Assembly: GCF_001661265.1 (NCBI RefSeq)
Contig: NW_017566999.1
Location: 372,001-436,000, forward strand
Direction of reading: 5' to 3'
DNA: 64,000 nucleotides
Source: Saitoella complicata NRRL Y-17804
Lineage: Eukaryota > Ascomycota > Saitoellomycetes > Saitoellales > Saitoellaceae
A program made the translations under genes and the position numbers. Within the stretch, counting starts at the first letter, position 1; the number at the start of each line of letters is the position of its first letter. Under the pieces are notes generated by a model, which worked only from the letters and a program-made list of their open reading frames with translations, ran no database searches and was not told where the DNA came from. This document shows, in pieces, positions 54,815-64,000 of this stretch.

Positions 54815-57800
54815 ATGGCAGATGTGGCCTCGACGGCGTCAATAGATCCGGTACAGGGTCTGCAGCCGGTGTCGACAGTAGGGAATGGAGGTGACGGCCT
54901 TGCCGACGGTGCAGTGACGATGGCACCGAATGCGGGGACGGTCGGTGATCAAAGTGAAAGTCGACCAACAAGTTCGAGTGGTGCAGATGGACAATATCAT
55001 GAATCGCATTCCTCGGCCCCTACATCCGTACTGGCAAATGAGCCTTTGGCATCGGAAGTAGCGAAAGCGTCAACCGCGATGAGCCAGCCTACGGATACGC
55101 CAGACCGCTCCCAGGGATCGTCTCCCGTATCCGCAGCATCGTCGTCACAAGCCTCCGGAACAGTATCAGAGGCAACGACAGCGAAGGCTGAGTCGGCAGG
55201 CACGACTACGGCGAAGCCCGCCCTTGTTTTCAAGAAGCCGGCCAAGTTCACGAGCTCGAGTATTAATAAGGCATTCTTGGAGAAGGCATCGGGCGGTGTT
55301 AGCACGGGAGAAAGATCGGCAGTCAAGCCTCTGAGCCATCATCTGGCCGAGAAGCGTATGTTGTGATACAGTTTTCAAAGTGTCGTCGCTAACATCTGAC
55401 AGAACGACCCAACATCTCCTACAACCCCATCAATCCGCATTTGCATGCCATTCCTGCCAAACCACGACTGTCGACGAAAATCAGTGCACCGGCACCGTAC
55501 AATTTACCTTCTATGCGCCGGGAAGCGTCTTCGTCGCCGAAACCGCTTGGACAACAAGCACAGACCTCAACTACAAGCGCTCCATCTGGAATCACCCAAC
55601 CCGTCAAGAAAGTGCCAGAAGCTATCCCTGTATGGAACAAGAATCAGCCGCAGCCTGTGAAGGAAGTGACGGATGAAGATTTGAAGGGCAAGGGTATTCA
55701 CCTCGCTATGGCGCCGAGTGCGAAGGAAGGGCAATGGGATGAGGATGATGATGAGCTGGACTGGGGAGATACCATCGAGTTTGGGGATGGTACCAAGGTC
55801 GTTTTGAAGGATGAGGAGTCGGCACCAGCTCCAGCACCTGTTGAACCCGAGCCGGAGAAGAAAGTCGAGCAGAAATCGGCGAAGAGCGCTGCATCACCGG
55901 CGAACCCATGGGCGCCGATACCTAAGCCGACTCCAGCACCGGTCATTCCGGGCGCGAGGGGTGACGGCAGGAGAGAAGACAGGTTCGGCGGGGATGATTA
56001 TGACCGTTCGTGGCGCGCCCCCATGGATCACCCACACGCACGACGCGAAATCTTCAACGATCGGACGGGTCAGTTTGACCGCGTTGATGACATGCACCCG
56101 CCGAGGCGAGGAAGAGCTGAATATATTCCTCATGCCCCACGGCCTGATTTCGGGCGAAGACCACCGGAAGTCCTGCAGAGACCAGGACACGGACCTGTCT
56201 TTACAGATGGTGAGCCTGGATACACGGGCGGTGACGCTAGGAGACGGCCAAGTGCTGCGAACGAGCGGATGCCCTCCTTCAGACGGATGAGCGACGATAG
56301 GTGGGGTGGTGGAATGCCTCTTCCTTCCCACCTCCCAGTGCGAAGAGAGTCGCTCAAAGCTGACGAGGCTTTGTCCGCACCGGAGCCACCAAAGGTGACT
56401 TCGCCTCCTGCCCCGGCGCCGGGCCCGGTTGAAACTGAGGAGAGCATTTCCAAGAGGCAGCTGGAGGCTATGAAAGAAGCCAAGGAACGTGCAATTAGAC
56501 GAAGGCAGGAGGAGGAAGCCGAGAGACAAGCACAAGCAGAAAGAGCTAGGAAGAAGGCAGCGGAATTGGCTTTGGCAAAGGAACGAGAGGAAGCTGAGAA
56601 GAAGGCCAAGGAGGAAGAAGCGAGAAGAGTAAAGGAAGAGGAACAGAGGAAGATCAAGGAGCAGGCTGATTGTAAGGCTAAGGAAGAGGCCGAGAAGAAA
56701 GCCGCCGAGGCACAGAAGAAAAGGGAGGCTGAACAAAAGGCCAGAGAGGACGCAGAATCGAAAGCCAAGCCGAGCGCGAAGTCAGATCCCGTACTGCCGC
56801 CGAATACGAGACATAAGTCAGATGGCGAATTTAACGGGGCAGGATGGCAGGCTCCTCGGAGGGCAGCAGCGCAGAATACTTGGGGTGCGATTGGTAGCAG
56901 GGCAACCAAGAATGGTGCTCCACCTGTTCGCCGGTCTTCGGCGGATGCTGGTGCGGGAGGAGGACAAAACTTCAATCCGTGGGCCGACCAACAACGAAGC
57001 AGATTACCCAATATTCTGCCGAACCTGGCACAAGCAGCACCGGACTACTCTTATCAGGAACATCAAGGACCTCCAGTTAGAGCGTCCAGGTTCGACGTTC
57101 CAAATCAGGCGGTCGAGTCTGCCCAGCAACCATCGTTTACGGGAGTGTCGTCATGGAATGCAGCATTCCCGTCATCTCGCCCTGCTCCGCCTACGGTTTC
57201 GGAGAACTCCATGGATACCTGGGGTCGAACAAAGATGGACGAGGAGAATGCTCTGCCAGATTTCTTGGCCGAGAAGCTTGTTGCTGATGTTGTCGGTGGG
57301 TTCGGCGAGAGCGAAGACCGCTTCGGCCGTGCCGACCTTGCACCACCTGTCAGCGTCGGTATGCCGGAGGAAACTGACCCGAACAGCAGTCCGAAGAGGA
57401 AAGAGTCGAGGTTTTTCCCGGCTTACCTGCAAGACTACATCCCGCCGAATGTGAACTTCGTTTCCTCCGTACCAGTGTCCAAGAATCTTGATCAGAGGTC
57501 GCTTGAGGAGCAATGGAACCTGGCCGCGATGGCGGAGAACCCCCAAACGACATCGCCACCTCAATTGCCTTCGCCGCCCCAGATCAACCTCACACCAGCA
57601 GCTAAGGCCTTTGTCCCGGTGAAGAAGGCCGAGTCAGATGAGGAAGTTAAGGTGGTGCTTCCGCCATGTGGGCCAGCATCAAGGCCTGATTCGTCGACTC
57701 TTTTGGAAGGAGCCACGATGGCTGTCGTTAGATTGCCGGTCATACCCGTAAGGAAGCCGCAGAATGCGCGTGGACGAGGTCAGAATCAGTTTGATGACGT

Positions 57801-58545
57801 TATCTCGAGGATTCGAGGAGCGATGCGCATCCCGGCTACTCCTGCTGCCAAGGCGAGAATGAATGGGTACAGAGACTGGGCAGGACAGAACTTCGCCACC
57901 ACGAAGATTCCCTTCGAACATGAGAAACCTGCAGCCTGGACTCCCAAAGCCAGACTGGCACTGCCAGCTGCAGAGACATTGACCTCTCAGACCTTGCCGA
58001 ACGCTTTGGATGGTCTTTTCCCTGCAACGTTTGCTATCGTTAGCTTACCTATCGGGTACCGTTCGAGAACCCGCTATCCACCACGCAAAATTGCCCAGGA
58101 ACCGGCCTACCATACTAAACGTCACAGAACCTTCGCTACGACCAGACCAACATTGTCTACTTTTGAAGGTCCTCTGGCGGCGTACAAGATCTTGATTCCT
58201 GGAAAACAGGACGAAGCGATTACTGTTGAAAACCCCAAGGCACCCGCTGGACGAAGGTCGGCTATCAAGGATATCAATCTTCTGACGCCCGAACGTGCGG
58301 TGAGACCCAGTACGCCGAGGACGAACAGTCAGAAGGATTTGGCGGATATGATTACCCGTACTCCCCGAGGTCCTAGTCGAGGTGGTTTCGCTGCCCGTGG
58401 TCGTGGACGAGGTGGATTTGGTGCTCCTTTGACGCGAGAGTCCGTTGTTACCGCAGAAGTTAAACTTGGCGATGGCAGTGGCAATGGAAACGCCGACAAC
58501 ATCAGAGTGGAGGATATGCTTCCTGCCGGCGAAGGAAAAGACTGA
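54815..58545 (+). CDS. Large disordered protein with K/E helix and RGG box, function unknown
   Basis: Exons 54815-55355 and 55403-58545 give 1227 residues. I do not recognise a named orthologue. Conserved-looking islands sit in disordered sequence: FKKPAKFTSSSINKAFLEKA (about 145-165), PRLSTKISAPAPYNLPS, PVWNKNQPQPVKEVTDEDLK (about 254-274) and a tryptophan-acidic patch DELDWGDTIEFGDGTKVVL near 296. A long charged helix of KEEEARRVKEEEQRKIKEQ type covers about 525-636. Two segments near the middle-end, FFPAYLQDYIPPNVNFV and DLADMITRTPRGPSRGG, lead to an RGG box (AARGRGRGGFG, about 1175-1190). The architecture recalls PRRC2/BAT2-like and other RNA-binding translation regulators, but that is inference. 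Confidence 0.8.
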
Positions 58546-58845
58546 GAACAGTCAATACCTGGGAATCATCAGAAATATTAATTGAAGACATCTGTTAGGG
58601 ATGTCTGAGACACTACTAGCGCGTCGAACTCTACGAGTAGGAATATCAATGAAGTGAATTCCTTGCGTAATGAACTGTTCATCGTAACTTCAACATTATC
58701 ACTCGTACCGTCCTGTATGCCAGCATGCAAGCCACGTGTGGCGAGTGCTGAACCGCAAGAACATACCAACTCAAACAGAACACCAAAGGATCTGTGAAGC
58801 GTCTGTTTGTATCTCCTTTGCGAGTCGGAATATCTAGGAGTCATC
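58546..58845. other. Intergenic, RGG-protein gene to ESA1
   Basis: 300 bp between tandem plus-strand genes. It presumably holds the ESA1 promoter. No element is recognised. Confidence 0.5.
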
Positions 58846-60469
58846 ATGGCGAAAGCATCGGGCACCCCCGCCCGCAGGAATTCCACCGCTGCAGTTCAGC
58901 CTACACCCGTCCGTGCCAACAGCGAGACTGCCTCTGCACAGACTCCTGCACAGACGCCTGCAAACACGCTTCCGCCGGCTCCAATGGGTATGGCGACACT
59001 GCAGACGCTCAGGCTGGGCTGCAAACTGTTCGTCAAGAAGGATGGAGAGTGGAGGAAGGCGGAGATTCTGCAATTCCAGCAGAGGCATAGTGGGATGCAT
59101 TACTATGTTCATTATTCCGAATTCAACAAGGTATGTTATAGTGTGGAGGTCTCTTTTTGCGGTGAACTGACGCGTTGGACAGCGATTGGATGAATGGGTC
59201 CCCGCGGATCGCCTTGACTTGAGCCGCGAAGTGGAATGGCCACGACTCGAGACTACAAAGAAGAGGACTGGTGTCGGCAAAGTTAGCTCTACAGATTCTC
59301 CAGCACCCGGCAAAGCGCGACCTGGGAAGGCTCAACCCGGTAAAGCACAAAAACGGCCTGCTGCACGGAATAGGCGACAATCTGAGTTGCCTGGTACCCC
59401 TAATGCAGAGACGCCCATGACTGAGAGGCAAGATAGTATGGGAGACGGCCTGGAGCCACCAGAGACCCCGGCAGCTTTTGATGATGACATGATGGATATT
59501 GACCAGGATGATGCTGGGCATCGCGACATCCCCGAAGTATTTTCCAAGGAACAGGAAATCGAAAAATTGAGAACGTCCGGTTCTATGACACAATCCGCTC
59601 ACGAAGTCGCACGCGTCAAGAACCTAAACCGCATGCAAATCGGGAAATTCGAGGTCGAGCCATGGTATTTCTCACCTTATCCGGTTGAGTTAACGATGTA
59701 TGACATGATCTTCGTTTGCGAGTTCTGTTTGTCATATTACGGCTCCCGGAAGCAGTATGAGCGACATCGTCATAAGTGCACACTACAGCATCCCCCTGGC
59801 AATGAGATTTACCGCGATGGGAAGGTGTCATTCTTTGAGATCGACGGTAGGAAGCAGCGGACGTGGTGCCGTAATCTGTGTTTGTTGTCGAAGTGTTTCT
59901 TGGATCACAAGACGCTTTACTACGATGTCGATCCATTCTTGTTCTACGTAATGACTGAACGGGATGAATACGGATGTCACGTCATCGGGTACTTCTCCAA
60001 GGAGAAGGAATCAGCAGATGGTTACAACGTCGCATGTATTCTGACACTCCCACAATACCAACGTCACGGATGGGGCCGACTATTAATTGCATTCTCGTAT
60101 CTCCTGTCGAAGAACGAAGGCAAACAAGGATCTCCAGAAAAGCCCTTGTCTGATTTGGGTCTCCTCTCCTACCGTGCATACTGGTCCGACCTCCTCATCG
60201 ATCTCTTACTCTCCGGCACCGCGCCAACGGAAACGACCATCGACGAAATCGCCTCCAAGACATCCATGACGACGAACGATGTTGTACATACGCTACAGAC
60301 GCTAAATATGCTCAAATACTACAAGGGTCAGCATATTATCTGTTTGACGGATGCGGTTGTGCAGCAGCATGAGAAGCAGAGTAAAAAAAGGAAGAGAGAG
60401 GTTCAGGACGATTGCTTGCAGTGGAAGCCGCCTGTGTTTACGGCTGCACAGTTAAGGTTCGGGTATTGA
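58846..60469 (+). CDS. ESA1: MYST histone acetyltransferase Esa1/Tip60
   Basis: Catalytic subunit of NuA4, acetylating histones H4 and H2A. Exons 58846-59130 and 59183-60469 give 523 residues. The chromo-barrel (Tudor-knot) is at about 52-105 (CKLFVKKDGEWRKAEILQFQ, YYVHYSEFNK, DEWVPADRLDL). A basic, disordered linker follows with the PGKARPGKAQPGKAQK repeat. The MYST domain is at about 247-515. It has the C2HC finger CEFCLSYYGSRKQYERHRHKC, the catalytic-Cys strand GYNVACILTLPQYQ, the acetyl-CoA loop QRHGWGRLLIAFSY and SPEKPLSDLG with the general-base Glu. The tail QLRFGY is family-like. All catalytic features are intact. Confidence 0.96.
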
Positions 60470-60785
60470 GGTGCATGGATGAATCGGTTGTAGGGTTGGA
60501 TATGGGTTGGCGCAATGATTTCTTATTTAGCATGATACCCGTCTAACATAGGCATGAACGTGAAAGCGAATAAATTTTGACATTGATTGAGAACTCCGTA
60601 TTCGTGTACGCGTGTGTTTTGCCTCATGGGTTGAAACGACAGTATACTACCTATGCTTTGCTATGTAATGTAATAAAACGCCCATGGCCATGGCCATATC
60701 CATAAAATTAAGTCAAGAACTCCCTAAATGCGTTGCTGCTGTTGAAGCTTGTGCGCCGGTCATGATTAAAAGTCAAAGTACGTCC
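60470..60785. other. Convergent 3' region, ESA1 and Zn2Cys6 gene
   Basis: 316 bp between two convergent stops, A/T-rich in parts, with AATAAA-like strings (for example near 60,570 and 60,670) that could serve polyadenylation. No gene is seen. Confidence 0.5.
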
Positions 60786-63140
60786 TCACCCCAACAAATC
60801 ATGCACCTTCATGCCAGTCCTCCGCGCATCACTCTCTTCGCCTTCTTGTTCCACGTCCGCTTCGTCTATGTGTCCAGATATGTTCGAGCTTTCTGATTCT
60901 TCAGTCACGACCAACGGTCCTTCCGATCCTTCTGCAATTTGTTCCGATCCCGGGCCTAACTCCCGTTGGTGTTCGACCGCACTCGTATCCATCAACATTG
61001 CGTGACCCATTGAGAGGGGCTGTGGCTGATCTGGTCGATGTTCAGGGAGTGCGCGAGGTGATATGGCGGGGAGTGCCGGAGAAGATGCCGGCGGTGGCTG
61101 TACACTGTAAGGAGGAATCCATACCCCGCTTGTGCTTTCCATGGGTGTAGCGTGAGTGGGCCTAGTCCATCCCTCCACAGCCGGTCTCGCCTGTGCTGGC
61201 ATCAGAGGTTCCACGCCAAAGCCAGGATCTGTCGGCTGCAGAGCAGGCGAGATGCCAGACATCGCTCTACCATGACCATATGCGGGGGCCGGTGGTTGAA
61301 CGAAGGTAGGCTGTGGGACTGATGGAGGAGGTACCGGTACACTTTGCTGAACGTAAGGCTGATCCCATTGCTGATGCTTGCCGTAGAAAGGATGTTCACG
61401 TGGCAGCTGCCTTGGAACTTGAGTCGTCGTAAACTGTGGGGGACGAGCCGTCGACGGACCTGGCGACGACATAGGCCGAGGCGGCATAAGAGCGATCGAA
61501 ACAAAAGGCTCCCCACCATGTCCTGCATTGCCTGGACCAAATGAAACAGTAACGTCTGTGACCAGTTGAACGAAGTGCCCATTCAAGTCCATATACCTGA
61601 ATTCATCTGTAAAATGTTGCTGGGTTGGTTGCCGTAGTAGTCTTTGCACGATGGCATGGAACCGCTCCCGATCTTGCACGTAAACCATCTCAAGAACGTT
61701 CCTGTCAACAATAGAACCTGGCTCATGACCTAGAATCATCCGCACACTCTCGTGCACCCGGAAGCATCTTAAATCCCAAGTCGCGACGATTGTCGGCGGA
61801 AGTTGTTGATAAGGATCGAGGGTAACCGATGGCTGTGGTGCGAGCGTTCTCGGAGGCATATAGGTAACATTCTGTTGATCCGGATGCGCGAAAGTTGGTT
61901 GCGGAACACCTGCTGGTACTGTTGGCACTGGCACCGGAAGCGGAGCCTGTTGCACAGATCCCAACTCACCGTATTGAGGCGGCACATTGAATCCAGGCGG
62001 AAATGGTGCCACTGCGCCGATAGCCACAGCATTTGGTCCTCCCTGAGAACCCAAACGTGTACCAGTGTACGGACGAGGTACTTCTTGTTCGCTCACCGTT
62101 CCTTTTAGCCGTGGTCGTCCGCGCTTTTTGTGTGTTGAATCGACGCATGTATCCGCTTTTCCCAGACTCACGCAGCGCTTGCATGGGCGATTGACTATGT
62201 AAAAAGTGAAATTAGCATTGTTTCTGAGAAAACAAAACATTCCCAATTGCGTGATGAAGGACTTGTGGGGCATCGAAGCTCAGCTGGTCTATCACGGACG
62301 CGCGGATATTCCCACATGCAGCGGGCCTCGTCCCACGCCCCCTCCACACTACGTAAAAAAAGATAAGAACTTACCATCACATGCCAAATGCGCCTTCTTG
62401 CAATTCACACAAGCACTAACTACGTGACTCTTGGCTGCAACCATGACTTGCTGTTGTCCGGGAACAGGCAGACTCGCACCCGGTAAGCCACCTCTCTGGC
62501 CTGTCATTTGTCTTTGTTGCTGTTGCTGGGATGATTGGGGTATCTGTGGTGGCTGCTGCTGTTGCCGAACGAGTCCTTGTTGATGCTGATGCTGGAAAGA
62601 CAAAGCGGGCTGGGGATGTTGTGATGGACGAGGAGGAGCAATATGCGTTAACGGTGCCGTAGGTCGAGGTTCGTTCAAAGAATGCGCACAAGTATGGAAC
62701 GGTTGATGCGGATCAGGACCGGAGCCGGCAAATGGCGTACGGGCGGAAGGTACTGGCGCGGACCAGGAGGTTGTTGGAGCAGGTGGAGGAGCTGTGCCAA
62801 ACAGCACGGAAGGACTCGTAGACGGCGATAGCGGCTGGGGTATTGGTGGATGGTGTAGCTGTCTCTGTGGTAGGGTCCATTGTCCAGCACGGGTGGTTTG
62901 CTGCTCCTGCACCTGGTACTGATGCTGCTCCATCGATCCGAACGGTACTGGCATACCAGTACTTGGCTGTGGAGCACTCCGGAATCCTTCTTGCCCATAT
63001 GCACCATGTTGAACCTGCCCTTGACCAACTGGATCAGTCGCAACCCGTTCCCACACCGGCCGTGAGTCCTTGAACTTCTTTGACGTGGGGCGTTGACGTT
63101 CCTCTTCTGAACTGGTGAAAGGCGGATTATCTTCGCTCAT
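60786..63140 (-). CDS. Zn2Cys6 transcription factor with PAS domain
   Basis: Putative DNA-binding regulator. Exons (complement) 62375-63140 and 60786-62194 give 724 residues. A long Pro/Gln-rich N-terminus (glutamine runs near 195-220) precedes the zinc cluster at about 243-272: ACVNCKKAHLACD before the intron, then VNRPCKRCVSLGKADTC and a basic KKRGRPRLKG AT-hook-like tail. A PAS domain lies at about 385-450 (PPTIVATWDLRCFRVHESVR, YVQDRERFHAIVQRLL). A Pro-rich region and an acidic end follow. The spacing with His in CxxCxxxHxxCD and the PAS domain recall Rds2/AcuK/Ert1 relatives, which control gluconeogenesis in other fungi. That role here is only inference. The 180-bp intron splits the zinc cluster. 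Confidence 0.87.
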
Positions 63141-64000
63141 GATTGATGATTAGGACTGGGAAAGCCTCGATTTGTAGCTAGATCTAGTTGGTGTAGAGTG
63201 CAGTCGCTGGTAGCAGTTGGTGAGCTGAAACTGAAGCTGAATGCTGAACCGTAACCGCAACTCGTGAATGGGCCGGGTGAATGCTGTGTAAATAAGTGTA
63301 GAGAATGTGAATATGAGTTGCAAGTGCCGAATCTGCTTGTCAACATAGTCGTTCGCACCGCGGTTCGAGGTTCAGCAACACGATCTCAATCGCGTCTAAG
63401 TGGAAGTCACAGATACGTTCGCCTTTCGTTCCGGCTGTCGATGAACTTGGGAGTGTATGCCGGTAAAGTATGATATCGGTGCTGCCCAGGTCCTTATGGC
63501 GACAAGTCGTATCGCGAGGCCCAGGACCGAAAACAGAGTATATCTTCACACACCCAATCCCAAGCTCGGAAACCTCGTGCACCTGTCAAACCTTAATCCA
63601 CGCGGTGCTTGGTAAATAACTCCGCAAAGGTTTCAGAGATATAGCAGGTGATATCCTCCGTGATGCTCAAACACTCAACCCCACCGGCGTGGTTGAAACT
63701 TAATGACCGTGATGATGTAATCAGGGTGAAGACCGATGCCGAGGTTGGTTTGACTTCAGGACTCCTGCTGTCGTGCGTATATTGCGACCGAGCGTATGGT
63801 GCGGGAAGCTTATTGTGCTTCGAGTTCGAAGTCGAAGGTCGAATGGAACAGTGCTGCAGTCACCCGAAACAGGCTGTGATCCCTTATACCGCCGAACCGA
63901 GACCTCGGGCGAAAGTGTTGCAGATCAAGAAACGCACTTCCAGATTGAAACTCCAGGAATCCTTGTGACTATTCGCAGGCGAATCGACGAGGGCGTGCCG
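63141..64000. other. Upstream region of the Zn2Cys6 gene to window end
   Basis: 860 bp without a supported gene. A 106-codon plus-strand frame at 63648-63968 has no recognised motif. The first few hundred bases should be the promoter and leader of the Zn2Cys6-PAS gene. Confidence 0.5.

Noticed and set aside
55894-57011. Two long minus-strand frames resembling membrane proteins
   Set aside because: Hydrophobic runs arise from reading the Lys/Glu helix and Pro-rich parts of the RGG-protein gene backwards.
63648-63968. 106-codon plus-strand frame near the window end
   Set aside because: No motif, no splice structure and no similarity that I can recognise.

Overview
The window is nuclear DNA of a filamentous fungus. 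Nearly every gene has a clear fungal orthologue: Iml1, Chm7, Kar5, Atp25, Slm1, a Ste20-type kinase and an external NADH dehydrogenase with an EF-hand. Genes are compact, carry few introns (none to eight per gene) and are spaced by 150-800 bp. Most introns are 37-60 bp with GT..AG ends and a CTAAC/CTGAC-type branch point. The joined RsfS/Atp25 protein and the low intron density fit Ascomycota better than Basidiomycota, but I cannot name a class. I joined exons by hand wherever conserved protein sequence and splice signals agreed. All functions are inferred from family resemblance read by eye.

Region 1 (1-15.2 kb): deoxyhypusine hydroxylase (partial), the U5 snRNP protein Dib1 (with a 403-base assembly gap in one intron), a Ysc84/SH3 protein, a Cue2-like CUE-Smr nuclease, the GATOR1 subunit Iml1, ESCRT-III-like Chm7, a CYP53-type P450 with a 7-nt microexon, and Emc4.

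Region 2 (15.3-23.9 kb): Esf1, the external NADH dehydrogenase, a GT8 glycosyltransferase, a gene-poor 1.5 kb stretch, an intron-containing tRNA-Phe(GAA), and a ZNF830/CCDC16-like protein without a visible zinc finger.

Region 3 (about 24.0-27.8 kb) is the only clearly accessory stretch. It holds fragments of an unknown decayed gene, a truncated Tc1/mariner-type transposase, and a broken copy of HEM2 (porphobilinogen synthase) that ends almost exactly where the transposase remnant begins.

Region 4 (27.8-64 kb) is ordinary gene-dense sequence: Bye1, Gpi16, Ste20/PAK, Atp25, the scavenger decapping enzyme, Rad4, PEP carboxykinase, Slm1, Kar5, Dbp4, Spf31, NDUFS4, ATP synthase subunit f, a large disordered RGG protein, the MYST acetyltransferase Esa1, and a Zn2Cys6-PAS transcription factor. 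Several pairs are divergent with short shared promoters: EMC4/ESF1, ATP25/DCS1, DBP4/SPF31 and NDUFS4/ATP17. The last pair joins two oxidative-phosphorylation subunits.

I found no convincing new multi-gene system such as a biosynthetic or defence cluster. The best leads are the 7-nt microexon, the ATG-only first coding exon of DIB1, the hydrophobic-acidic repeat array at the Rad4 C-terminus, the HEM2 relic beside a transposon, the disordered RGG protein, and a perfect carbon-source response element upstream of PCK1.
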